Notes: generated by a model from the sequence alone, not told the origin. A stretch of DNA of 64,000 bases from JBKEBQ01 sp047973225 (GCA_047973225.1 JBKEBQ010000003.1:1-64000); one strand, 5' to 3'. Shown: positions 43,138 to 51,570, counted from the first letter of the stretch. Translations and numbers: made by a program.

Positions 43138-43217
43138 TATTTAACCCTCTTTATTGATGCTTTTGAAATAATCTCTATACCACAAACAAAGGGAGATGAA
43201 CTCCCTTTGTTTGGATT

Positions 43218-43529
43218 TTATTTCCAATAATTATAATATGCCTTTGCTGATGAGAAATATCCACCCATATCTTTTACATATGCTTGCCATTCTTTCTTTC
43301 CAGCAACGCGACTATAAGAACAAGTATCAACACAAGCTACTGATTGCTTTCGATAATTATATCCATACAAATTTGCTGTTGCCCAGCGACCGTTAAACTG
43401 CGTTCCCGAATCTGAAGTAAAACCCATTGTCGTTCCTGCGACTTTAATTGTTTGTGCAGCTTGTACTACAGACGACCCTATCACAACAGCTAAAGAAAGT
43501 CCAACAAAAAATGATAATATTCTTTTCAC
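43218..43529 (-). CDS. Lactococcin-972-like bacteriocin precursor (locus III)
   Basis: A 103-residue secreted peptide with GTG start (GGAGG seven bases before). The signal peptide is LSFFVGLSLAVVIGSSVVQA, cleaved after AQA-like VQAA near residue 25. The mature part ends with SSAKAYYNYWK, close to the SFYYNFW ending of lactococcin 972. Before that lie the central Tyr-rich and Arg-Val-Ala-Gly segments. Lactococcin 972 binds lipid II and blocks septum formation. An associated DUF1430 membrane protein and ATPase follow, as in that family, but both are broken. Confidence 0.8.
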   Translation of the reverse strand: MKRILSFFVGLSLAVVIGSSVVQAAQTIKVAGTTMGFTSDSGTQFNGRWATANLYGYNYRKQSVACVDTCSYSRVAGKKEWQAYVKDMGGYFSSAKAYYNYWK

Positions 43530-43580
43530 AATTTTATCCTCCTAATAAATGATTATAAAAAAGCGTTTCTTTATAATCAT

Positions 43581-43627
43581 AGTATATCAAAAAAAAAGCA
43601 AGCGCTTTTGAACTTTCCAAAAGCGCT
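43581..43627 (-). promoter_or_regulatory. Promoter P2 with cre-like site, T9 spacer and a perfect dyad
   Basis: Minus strand: -10 TATACT (43581-43586), a T9 run, and the palindromic core AAAAGCGCTTGC (43598-43609). A further perfect 10-bp inverted repeat, AGCGCTTTTG (43601-43610) and CAAAAGCGCT (43618-43627), overlaps it and may bind a dimeric or tetrameric regulator. The -35 position has no good hexamer. Confidence 0.55.
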
Positions 43628-43794
43628 GAACAACATCAAAGAATGCAGTCATAAAATAGCATAAAAAAAGCACAAGATCATGAATGTAATATTCACTTCT
43701 CATGCTTTTACCATATATTAAAATACACCAATTTTTATTGGTTTATTTCTCTAAACTCAAATATTTAAGTTTTTACTCTTACATCTATACGTTG

Positions 43795-45363
43795 TTACTT
43801 AATCAATCCCTCTTCCAACAAGAATTCTCTTGCTACTGCTTTTGGCGTTTGTTGTTCTTCATCCACTTTATAGTTCAAATTTATCATTGTTTCTTCATCC
43901 AACTTACTTCCCAACGATTCCAATAGGGGAATGATTTCCGGAAATTCATCATATGCTTCTTGCGTTATGATCGGCATTGCATAATACGGTGGGAAAAAAT
44001 CGTAATCATCCTCTAATACAACCAGATTAAATTTTTTCAGTAGACCATCCGTTGCAAACGCATCTACAACATCGCTTTCACCACTATTTAAAGCAATATA
44101 GCGACTAGAACTATCAATCCCCTTTACTTCCTTAAAGTTCATAGCATGCTTACTTTGCAATCCCAACAAACCATCTTCACGGTTCAAAAATTCTAAAGTT
44201 GCGCCCAACGTTAGCTCATTTGCTACTTTTTGTAAATCAGAAAATGTTTTTAGATTATATTTTGTTGCCGTTTCTTGCGACACCGCCAGTGTATAGGTAT
44301 TGTTGAAATTCATTTGTTTCAATACTTGAATATCAAATTTTTCTTTATATTCTTTTACTACTGTTTCATATACATATTCTACATCGGTACTCATTTCATG
44401 TCCTAAAACATCACCAAAGGCAGTTCCGCTATATTCCATATACATATCAATATCTTTGTTTTTAATCGCTCCTAAAGCAACCTGCGTACCACCTAGATTT
44501 TCTTTGCGCACCACTTGAATGTCACTATTTTCTTCAATCAATTGACTTGCTAGTTCTAATAACACTATTTGTTCTGTATAGTCCTTACTACCGATTTTCA
44601 GCTGACGCACACTTTGCGTACTTCCACCCATATTCGCAACAACGACACTCACCACCAATGCGGCACAGGCTATGATCAAAACCATTTTTTGACGAAACCG
44701 TTTCTTTTTTTCACTTTCTTTATTTAAGTTTGGCAACAAGGCACGTGGTGTTAATAGATATTCTACAACACCACCAAAATAATCAATCGTAAGAGCTAAA
44801 ATACATGCCGGAAGTGCTCCTGCTAAAATTTGATTATTGTTTACCGTACGAATACCTGAGAACACTAGATACCCTAATCCATCTCCACCAATAAAGGCAG
44901 CCATGGTCATAAGACCTACACCCGTTACCGCCGAGATTCTTACCCCTGCCATAATCACAGGAAGTGCCAAAGGAATCTCAACTTTATATAAGATTTGTAG
45001 CTTTGTAAGACCTATCCCTCTTGCCGCTTCAATCGTTTGTTTGTTGATGTTTGAAATTCCCGTAACCGTATTTTTAATAATCGGCAACAAGGAATATAAC
45101 GTAACAATAACAACCGCTGGTAAATTCCCAATCCCTAATAATGGAATGGCAAATCCTAACAACGCCATACTTGGAATTGCTTGAATTAAATTCGCAAATC
45201 CCAATACACCTTTTTTTAAGCGGCTCACATAACAAATCAAAATACCTACTGGTACGCCAATCAAGATCGCCATCCCTACCGCTAAAAACGTCAATTGAAT
45301 ATGATCCAACAACAGTGAAAAGATTTGACTTTGGTTTTCTACCATATAATTAAGAAAGTCCAT
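43795..45363 (-). CDS. OpuC-type permease fused to glycine betaine/choline-binding protein
   Basis: A 522-residue fusion. Residues 1-210 are the permease with about five helices and the conserved EAARGIGLTKLQILYKVEIP loop that docks on the ATPase. A helix near 222-245 leads to the binding domain (about 250-520): IGSKDYTEQIVLLELASQLI, NLGGTQVALGAIKNKDIDMY, MEYSGTAFGD. The binding site favours quaternary amines. The ATG at 45363 has GGAGG before it and overlaps opuCA by 14 bases. Works as osmolyte importer with OpuCA. Confidence 0.92.
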   Translation of the reverse strand: MDFLNYMVENQSQIFSLLLDHIQLTFLAVGMAILIGVPVGILICYVSRLKKGVLGFANLIQAIPSMALLGFAIPLLGIGNLPAVVIVTLYSLLPIIKNTVTGISNINKQTIEAARGIGLTKLQILYKVEIPLALPVIMAGVRISAVTGVGLMTMAAFIGGDGLGYLVFSGIRTVNNNQILAGALPACILALTIDYFGGVVEYLLTPRALLPNLNKESEKKKRFRQKMVLIIACAALVVSVVVANMGGSTQSVRQLKIGSKDYTEQIVLLELASQLIEENSDIQVVRKENLGGTQVALGAIKNKDIDMYMEYSGTAFGDVLGHEMSTDVEYVYETVVKEYKEKFDIQVLKQMNFNNTYTLAVSQETATKYNLKTFSDLQKVANELTLGATLEFLNREDGLLGLQSKHAMNFKEVKGIDSSSRYIALNSGESDVVDAFATDGLLKKFNLVVLEDDYDFFPPYYAMPIITQEAYDEFPEIIPLLESLGSKLDEETMINLNYKVDEEQQTPKAVAREFLLEEGLIK

Positions 45364-46492
45364 TATTCTCTCCTCCCTCTTCATCTATATACTGTTGCGA
45401 AAGAGTTGTAACCAAACTTCCCTTTGTTATCAATCCCAATAAAATCTGCTGATCATCTAAGACGGGGATACTTGAAACACTAATCTCATTGACAAGCGTT
45501 AAAATATCAACGATGTTATCATCCAACTTAACCGATGCCATATCCTTTTTCATAACATCTCTCACCAACTTAGATTTATCTTCAATTCCACGAATAAATT
45601 TAGCCGTCAAAACACCCAGTAAACGATGCGTCTTTGGTTCAATGACCATAAGACTATCCACTTTGGCAATACGCATTTTTTCCATTGCCTTGAAAATCGT
45701 AAAGTTTTCAAAACAAGTCACTGGATTTTCCAACATAATATCTTCTGCTTTGATATATTCAGGAGAACTCCAAATACGCTTTTTACCAACAAAATCACTA
45801 ACAAAATCATTCGCTGGATTCTTTAGAATATTTTCAGGCGTATCGTATTGTACAATTTTTCCTTCATCCATCAAACAAATTTTATCAGCAATTTTAATAG
45901 CTTCATCCATATCGTGAGTAACAAAAACAATGGTTTTTTTCAATTGGCTTTGTAAATCACTCAATTCATCTTGTAATGCTTCTCTTGTAATAGGGTCTAA
46001 TGCTGAAAATGGCTCATCCATCAAAATAATCTCAGGATCTAAAGCAAAAGCTCTTGCAACCCCAACTCTTTGTTGCTGCCCTCCAGAAAGTTCACTCGGA
46101 TAGCGATCCAAATAAGAATGATCCATACCTACCATATCCAAAAGTTGAAACGTTTTCTCAATTATTTTATTTTTATCTTGTTTTTCGAGTTTGGGAATCA
46201 ACTCAATATTTTCTCTTGTCGTCATATGTGGGAATAGTCCGGTTTGTTGAATTACATACCCCATATTTCTTCTTAATCGAATCAAATCTTCTTGAGCAAT
46301 ATCTTTGCCTTTGATTAAAATTTTTCCATCACTTGGCTTTATTAAGCGATTGATCATTTTTAACGTTGTCGTTTTTCCTGAACCACTTTTTCCAACCAAA
46401 ACAACAAAATCACCTTTTTCAATTTCAAAACTAATATCAGAGATGACCGTGTTGGTCTTATATCGTTTCACTATATGTTCGAATTTTATCAT
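45350..46492 (-). CDS. opuCA: Osmoprotectant ABC transporter ATPase with CBS pair
   Basis: A 380-residue ATPase. Walker A LVGKSGSGKTTTLKMINRL, Q loop YVIQQTGLFPHMTTRENI, signature ELSGGQQQRVGVARAFALD, Walker B IILMDEPFSALDPITREAL. Two CBS domains follow (about 255-375), which in this family sense ionic strength. Several ATGs lie near the start; 46492 is five bases from GGAGG and is chosen. First gene of the two-gene opuC operon. Confidence 0.93.
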   Translation of the reverse strand: MIKFEHIVKRYKTNTVISDISFEIEKGDFVVLVGKSGSGKTTTLKMINRLIKPSDGKILIKGKDIAQEDLIRLRRNMGYVIQQTGLFPHMTTRENIELIPKLEKQDKNKIIEKTFQLLDMVGMDHSYLDRYPSELSGGQQQRVGVARAFALDPEIILMDEPFSALDPITREALQDELSDLQSQLKKTIVFVTHDMDEAIKIADKICLMDEGKIVQYDTPENILKNPANDFVSDFVGKKRIWSSPEYIKAEDIMLENPVTCFENFTIFKAMEKMRIAKVDSLMVIEPKTHRLLGVLTAKFIRGIEDKSKLVRDVMKKDMASVKLDDNIVDILTLVNEISVSSIPVLDDQQILLGLITKGSLVTTLSQQYIDEEGGENNGLS

Positions 46493-46518
46493 CATTTCCT
46501 CCATTACGTAACAACGCA

Positions 46519-46547
46519 ATTATATTTTACGTTATCACTTTTGTCAA
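46519..46547 (-). promoter_or_regulatory. Promoter of the opuC operon
   Basis: Minus strand: consensus -35 TTGACA (46542-46547), 17-bp spacer, consensus -10 TATAAT (46519-46524). The direct repeats TTACGTAACA and TTACGTTATC flank the -10 box, a possible operator. Confidence 0.88.
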
Positions 46548-46867
46548 ATTTTGAAATTTTTTTAAATTATAAAAAAACTTCATAAAACCTATAAAAATTC
46601 GACAATATATATCCATATACAACCATTTAAATCACAAAAATATCATCATCGTTGTACATTCCTAAAATTATTATCGTTTGTATCTTTTTTCGTTTAACAC
46701 CATAATACGCATGCATCTATAACAAGAAAAAAGTAATATTCAAGCTATAAAATGCAATATATGAAAAGACAGAATTTTTCAATTCCGTCTTTGTTCATTT
46801 TATGAGTGATCACTGCAATATTACTTGGTATTGCAAACACATACGCTATAAATAACATTAAAGTTCT
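46548..46867. other. Intergenic region, mostly empty
   Basis: AT-rich 320 bp. The only clear element is the terminator at 46765-46792. Nothing else recognised. Confidence 0.5.
46765..46792 (-). terminator. Terminator after locus IV
   Basis: Minus strand: 12-bp stem AAAGACGGAATT/AATTCTGTCTTT (one G-U) with loop GAAA. Confidence 0.7.
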
Positions 46868-47041
46868 TCATTGCAATAAAAAAATAAGAACCTTGGCAAT
46901 TGTGTACATTCCAATGATAATAAAAGCAGCAACAATGCCCTCTTTTAAAGCCTTCTCTTTACTGAGCTGTCCTTCTTTATACTTAATATAACGCGTTCCA
47001 ATAGCTATAATGAGTTGTGCAATGATCAACATTTCTAACAT
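46868..47041 (-). CDS. Small two-helix membrane protein (locus IV)
   Basis: A 57-residue protein: helix 1 LEMLIIAQLIIAIGTRYI, a charged loop KYKEGQLSKEKALKEG, helix 2 IVAAFIIIGMYTIAKVLIFL. AGGA is six bases before the ATG. It lies about 70 bases after the secreted-protein gene and before the only terminator, so it is probably co-transcribed. Its layout recalls the decayed gene at 16520-16675. A role as immunity or anchoring partner is inferred. Confidence 0.6.
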   Translation of the reverse strand: MLEMLIIAQLIIAIGTRYIKYKEGQLSKEKALKEGIVAAFIIIGMYTIAKVLIFLLQ

Positions 47042-47114
47042 TTGGATCCTGAATCATCCAAAGTCACTACGCAAACATACATAACGATAATCATTACGAC
47101 ATATCTATATAGCT

Positions 47115-47501
47115 TTATGTCTTTCCCAGGCATATTCTCACCATTTTACATAACTTGTATATGTGTTTACCTTCCCTGTATAATTTGCATTTCGATACGT
47201 CGTAATAACCGTTTTCATTCTTCTGCCAGAAATGTATGTTTCGAAATATAATATGCACCTTTGTAGTACCACGAGATGTTGTAAGTAGCTTGTATGGACC
47301 ATTCATTTGTCCATAACTTTCTTGTAACCACGCTTCAGATCCATCATCATTTCCGCCAGATCTTCCAGGCCATGCCCGTACTTGATGATGCACAACATCA
47401 CTAGATACTGCAGCTTTTGCGAAAGTCGTTGTATGCGCAAAAATGAAACATAAGATTACACTATCCATTATGATCTTTCTTACATATTTGTATACTCTCA
47501 T
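47115..47501 (-). CDS. Small secreted hypothetical protein (locus IV)
   Basis: A 128-residue protein with a signal peptide (IIMDSVILCFIFAHTTTFAK, cleavage near AKA/AVSS). The mature part reads VRAWPGRSGGNDDGSEAWLQ, then ESYGQMNGPYKLL. The start at 47501 has GGAGG eight bases before it; an open frame to 47528 is rejected. The last 40 residues (from NENGYYDVSKCKLYREGKHI) use rarer codons. The next frame there reads RNANYTGKVNTYTSYVKW and stops, which looks more natural, so the 3' end may be frameshifted. Confidence 0.6.
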   Translation of the reverse strand: MRVYKYVRKIIMDSVILCFIFAHTTTFAKAAVSSDVVHHQVRAWPGRSGGNDDGSEAWLQESYGQMNGPYKLLTTSRGTTKVHIIFRNIHFWQKNENGYYDVSKCKLYREGKHIYKLCKMVRICLGKT

Positions 47502-47553
47502 ATCCTTTCCCTCCTTTTTTAGTAACAATAAAGAAGCTCTTCTTTATATACAT

Positions 47554-47582
47554 AGTATATCAAAAAAGTACAAGCGCTTTCT
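47554..47582 (-). promoter_or_regulatory. Promoter P3 with cre-like site and T6 spacer
   Basis: Minus strand: palindromic AGAAAGCGCTTGTA (47569-47582, 12 of 14 cre positions), a T6 run plus GA, and the -10 TATACT (47554-47559). An outer inverted repeat TATCAAAAAAG/CTTTTTTTGATA encloses the palindrome. Confidence 0.55.
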
Positions 47583-47863
47583 TTTTTTGATAGCGTGAAA
47601 TTTTAGCAGATAATGTAAAAAAGGTCCTGTTATAATAGTTTTTGCAAAACATCTAAACAGAAGACCTCTAAGTTTAAGAAATATTTGAATTTTTTTACTA
47701 AAGAAAATACTTTTATTTTCATAAAAAGTCCTGACGCTTACACAAGCAAGCAACAAGCTCATCAAAACTCTTTCCTTTTACTGTTGATGATAAAACTTCC
47801 ACTGGTTTCTTGCTTACTATCAACAACTCACAAAAAACATAAGAAGAAAATAAATATATTCTT
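47583..47863. other. Intergenic region, possible gene debris
   Basis: About 280 bp between locus IV and the sdaA operon. A minus-strand open stretch around 47719-47830 reads VSKKPVEVLSSTVKGKSFDE, then LVACLCKRQDFL, and looks protein-like but has no start or ribosome site. It may be a fragment of a lost gene. Confidence 0.4.
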
Positions 47864-48223
47864 TTATATTTGAATGTCAGAAAGCTGAAATTGTTGCGTG
47901 AAAGAAATGACAATCGGATATTTCGCAAATTCGTGTGTGTGATAGCTCAAGATTCCTTTGTCATCCGCAATGCTAAGACACACATGGCGAAAACCATGCA
48001 TGATTTCACGCTCACTCAAATTTTGGTAATGCATTTGAAACATTTCGTTTTGTTTAAGCATTGTTACAATTTTTAAATATTGAATGGGATAACCACACAA
48101 AAGCTCATCAAGATATAATAGTTTCTCATCGCTCATATCACCCATGATACGCAACTGCATAGCATCTAGCTTAGTTTCATAACATTTTGTTTTTTTGTTG
48201 TATATGAAATTTTCTTTTTTCAT
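47864..48223 (-). CDS. Hypothetical protein, last gene of the serine dehydratase operon
   Basis: A 119-residue soluble protein with no signal peptide or membrane helix (YETKLDAMQLRIMGDMSDEK, YLKIVTMLKQNEMFQMHYQN, HGFRHVCLSIADDKGILSYH). No family recognised. AGGAG is located at the sdaAA stop codon, four bases before the ATG, so it is translated from the same mRNA. Its conservation next to sdaAA in relatives would show whether it has a linked role. Confidence 0.65.
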   Translation of the reverse strand: MKKENFIYNKKTKCYETKLDAMQLRIMGDMSDEKLLYLDELLCGYPIQYLKIVTMLKQNEMFQMHYQNLSEREIMHGFRHVCLSIADDKGILSYHTHEFAKYPIVISFTQQFQLSDIQI

Positions 48224-48231
48224 TTATGCTC

Positions 48232-49113
48232 CTATCTTGTTTTACAAATACCATCAGCACACAAATCACAGGCACTTCTCGTATCTGCTACACCACCCAG
48301 TGCTGTTTCTTTTAATTCCTTGGGTAATGCGTTTCCTACTCGATACATAGCTTCAATTACATCATCCAAATGAATTTTTGAAGATATCCCACTCAGCGCC
48401 ACTTGCGCACTTGTTAATGCGGTACTTGTTCCAACAACATTACGCATTTGACAAGGTATTTCAACAAGTCCACCAACAGGATCACAAACAAGTCCCATCA
48501 AGTTCATAAGCGCTATAGCTGCCGCTGACATAGATTGCTTAACACTGCCACCCATAAGTTCTACAATCGCACTGGCTGTCATTGCTGCGGCACTTCCTAC
48601 CTCCGCTTGGCAACCACCTTGCGCTCCAGAAACACAAGCATTCCTTGTTAATAAGTATCCAATCGCGCTGGCATTTATAAGCGCATCAATGAGTTGATCT
48701 TCAGAAAATTGATATGCATCTTCCAATGCCATTAACGCCCCTGGCAACACGCCTGCTGCACCGGCAGTTGGTGCTGCGACAATCAACCCCATCGAAGCAT
48801 TTACCTCGCTTATGCTCAGTGCATAACACATTGCTTTCGCCATGATATCCCCACAAACATTATGCTTGCTTTCACTATATGCTTGTAACTTTTTTGCCTC
48901 TCCCCCAATAAGTCCCCCCAAAGATTTCAAATCATTTTCAAGTCCTGCTTTTGTGCCATCTCTCATAATCGTTAAAGATGTCTGTAATTTTAAACGAATT
49001 TCAGTTTCACTTGTTTCGAAAACCTCCATTTCACGCTTCATCATTACCCGGGAAATTAAGGATTCTTCCATTTCACATAATGCAGCTAATTCTTTTGCAT
49101 TCACAAAATTCAT
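48232..49113 (-). CDS. sdaAA: L-serine dehydratase, alpha subunit
   Basis: A 293-residue iron-sulfur enzyme subunit that turns L-serine into pyruvate and ammonia. The cluster cysteines are in NACVSGAQGGCQAEVGSAAA and LVCDPVGGLVEIPCQMRNVV, with the C-terminal CDLCADGICKTR. The catalytic core starts MGLIVAAPTAGAAGVLPGAL. The ATG at 49113 lies one base after the sdaAB stop codon, with GAGAGG before it; a longer frame overlaps sdaAB and is rejected. Confidence 0.94.
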   Translation of the reverse strand: MNFVNAKELAALCEMEESLISRVMMKREMEVFETSETEIRLKLQTSLTIMRDGTKAGLENDLKSLGGLIGGEAKKLQAYSESKHNVCGDIMAKAMCYALSISEVNASMGLIVAAPTAGAAGVLPGALMALEDAYQFSEDQLIDALINASAIGYLLTRNACVSGAQGGCQAEVGSAAAMTASAIVELMGGSVKQSMSAAAIALMNLMGLVCDPVGGLVEIPCQMRNVVGTSTALTSAQVALSGISSKIHLDDVIEAMYRVGNALPKELKETALGGVADTRSACDLCADGICKTR

Positions 49114-49114
49114 A

Positions 49115-49786
49115 TTATGACCTCTCAATATATACAGCCGATGCAATTGCTGCATCTTCCAATACTTTTTTTAACACATCTTTACAGATCGCATCATCGG
49201 TTTCAATTATGGTATAGGCATTTGCGCCTTTGTCTTCACGATATAGTTTCATGAAGGCAATATTAATATTGTAATTTGCCAAACATTCACTAATCCGAGC
49301 AACAATCCCAGGAGTATCTTTTTGACGGATCACAATCGTATGATATTCCCCACTCAGATCAATCTCAACACCATCAATATTACGAATCACAATATTACCC
49401 CCACCAATAGATTCCCCACGTACACTCACTTTTCTCCCCGAAATACTACGCATTTCGATCACCACCGTATTGGGATGATAGCTATGTCTATCTTCCATCA
49501 GTTCAAACGTATAAGATACATTTTTTTCTTTTGCCTCTAAAAACGCATCTCGAATACGAATATCATCGCTATCATGACCTAAGATACCTGCCAATAATGC
49601 ACGATCACTCCCATGCCCTTGATACGTTTTCGAAAACGATCCGTATAATTTAAACGTGACTTCTACTACTTTTTCATTTGCGATCTTTCGCGCCAAATAT
49701 GCGATGCGCAAAGCCCCCGCTGTATGAGAACTAGAAGGACCTATCATATTGGGACCAATTACATCAAAAATACCAATTTCTTTCAT
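49115..49786 (-). CDS. sdaAB: L-serine dehydratase, beta subunit
   Basis: A 223-residue subunit. The N-terminal domain starts IGIFDVIGPNMIGPSSSHTA with the SSSHTAG substrate-binding loop; the ACT domain is C-terminal (about 148-220, IRQKDTPGIVARISECLANY) and may sense serine. The two-subunit form (sdaAB then sdaAA) is typical of Gram-positive bacteria. It is eight bases after the MutS-like gene. Confidence 0.94.
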   Translation of the reverse strand: MKEIGIFDVIGPNMIGPSSSHTAGALRIAYLARKIANEKVVEVTFKLYGSFSKTYQGHGSDRALLAGILGHDSDDIRIRDAFLEAKEKNVSYTFELMEDRHSYHPNTVVIEMRSISGRKVSVRGESIGGGNIVIRNIDGVEIDLSGEYHTIVIRQKDTPGIVARISECLANYNINIAFMKLYREDKGANAYTIIETDDAICKDVLKKVLEDAAIASAVYIERS

Positions 49787-49794
49787 ATCTATAC

Positions 49795-51570
49795 CTATTC
49801 AATAAGCGACAACAAACGCATCAAAAACTCACCATTGGTTGTTGTTGCAATTCCTTTCTTTATTTTATAATCAAACGACATTTCATTCGATTTGATACAT
49901 TCTTCGAAGTGCCAATTGTGTACCATGGTATCGTCTTCATATGTACACATAGCCAAATCGTGGGTGGTTAAAAAGCCACAAGCACATTGTTTATACAAGC
50001 GATGTATAATTTTTTTAGCCCCATCAATTCGATCACTTGAATTGGTACCTTTAAAAATTTCATCAATTAGAAATAATGTCTGTGGTTCTTTTTCAACCAT
50101 CCGCACGATTTCTTTGATCTTTCTCAATTCTTGATAAAAAGTTGAGATTCCCGCATTTAAATCATCATAAATACGCATCGAGCTAACAAGATGAAACACC
50201 GGCGTTTGTAGTTTTTTCGCACACACCCGTGCACCGTTTTTAGCGAGAATTATATTCACACCAAGTGTACGTAAAAACGTTGTTTTTCCTGACATATTTG
50301 ATCCTGAGATAATATGAATTTCTTTAGTAAACGAAAAGTCATTCGCTACTCTTATATTTTCAGCAATGAGTGGGTGCGCCATGTCAAATGCCACAAAAGC
50401 ATCACCTTGTTGTACACAAGGGATACTGGTATGTGTACACACTCTTGTAAAACAGGCAAAGCTGAGTAAGCTTTCTATTTCACTGATACTTTTAAACCAA
50501 TCTTCTAACATATCACAATTTTGTTTCATCCATTTCTCTAATCGATACACACACCACACATCCCAGACCAAAAATACATTGAACAACAACGATAGTAATG
50601 CATTTTTTCGTATATTTACCATTTGCATAATGGTATTTAAACGCTTGATTTGTTGACTTGCTGAATCTTTTTCAACAAACATAATATCTTGTTGCTTTTC
50701 TAAATACTCACTTTGAAATTTGGTTGTTTCCATAAGTGAAAAAAGTGCTGCAAAATGACGAAAATAAGCATTTAAATTATCTCCTACACTTAAAAATCCA
50801 TTGGCCTTTAACAACATATAGATCCAAAGAAGACTTTGTATCACAAGCAAACCGATCAACGGCATTGTGAGAGTCCTTACATTCCAAGTTGTAACTATAA
50901 ACAACATAACAACACTAACAAACGCTGTATGGCGAAGTGCATAAAGAAAAGATGGTATATTGGGTGTCTTGGACTGTTTTATCTTATGAATAAAGGCTTG
51001 TTGGTTTTGGACAATTATTTTTTCCGCATGATATTCAAACGCAAAACTAAAATCATGCATTTGGCTCAATTCCTCAATTGCTATTTGACGTTTTTCAATA
51101 TCCTCAATGCTATAGCTCGCACCACGCAAATCATTAGCAAATTTTTCCTTCCCTTCTTTTGTATGTGCAACATTTATATATTGATAAAGAGAATCTTTAC
51201 CAAAAATATCCAAATCTGATGTGTATAGGTGCTCATAGTCCATAAATTCACGACCATCTGCAAAGTCTGTCCACGTTCCCTCAATACGTTTGATATAGCG
51301 CTTATTGATATGAATCATTTCTTGCAAGTACATAAGCGTATCTTGTTGATATCCATGATACAGAAATAAACAAACACATACTATAAAAAGAATACATAAA
51401 ATAAAGAAACGATTGCTGTCCCGACTCACAAATGTAATGTTGTACAGCATCCATAGAAACATACAAAGAACACTAAATTTTATAATGGCTATAAATAAAC
51501 AAAATCGATCTTGTCGCTTAGCTTTTATCTGATAATCAGAAATATATGCTTGGTATATATTGGTTTTCAT
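49795..51570 (-). CDS. Membrane-anchored MutS-family ATPase
   Basis: A 591-residue protein. Residues 30-75 hold two membrane helices (FLWMLYNITFV, FFILCILFIVCVCLFLYHGY) and 215-265 two more (FVSVVMLFIVTTW, LIGLLVIQSLLWIYMLL). The C-terminal 200 residues are the MutS ATPase: Walker A IISGSNMSGKTTFLRTLGVN, Walker B LFLIDEIFKGTNSSDRIDGA, H loop FLTTHDLAMC. The mismatch-recognition domain is absent, so it is not MutS or MutS2. The function of this branch is unknown. It is first in a run with sdaAB-sdaAA. Confidence 0.85.
   Translation of the reverse strand: MKTNIYQAYISDYQIKAKRQDRFCLFIAIIKFSVLCMFLWMLYNITFVSRDSNRFFILCILFIVCVCLFLYHGYQQDTLMYLQEMIHINKRYIKRIEGTWTDFADGREFMDYEHLYTSDLDIFGKDSLYQYINVAHTKEGKEKFANDLRGASYSIEDIEKRQIAIEELSQMHDFSFAFEYHAEKIIVQNQQAFIHKIKQSKTPNIPSFLYALRHTAFVSVVMLFIVTTWNVRTLTMPLIGLLVIQSLLWIYMLLKANGFLSVGDNLNAYFRHFAALFSLMETTKFQSEYLEKQQDIMFVEKDSASQQIKRLNTIMQMVNIRKNALLSLLFNVFLVWDVWCVYRLEKWMKQNCDMLEDWFKSISEIESLLSFACFTRVCTHTSIPCVQQGDAFVAFDMAHPLIAENIRVANDFSFTKEIHIISGSNMSGKTTFLRTLGVNIILAKNGARVCAKKLQTPVFHLVSSMRIYDDLNAGISTFYQELRKIKEIVRMVEKEPQTLFLIDEIFKGTNSSDRIDGAKKIIHRLYKQCACGFLTTHDLAMCTYEDDTMVHNWHFEECIKSNEMSFDYKIKKGIATTTNGEFLMRLLSLIE

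Noticed and set aside
47719..47928. 69-codon minus-strand open frame
   Set aside because: Its N-terminal part overlaps the end of the 47864-48223 gene in another frame. Only the last 30 residues look protein-like, and there is no start site. Noted as possible debris only.
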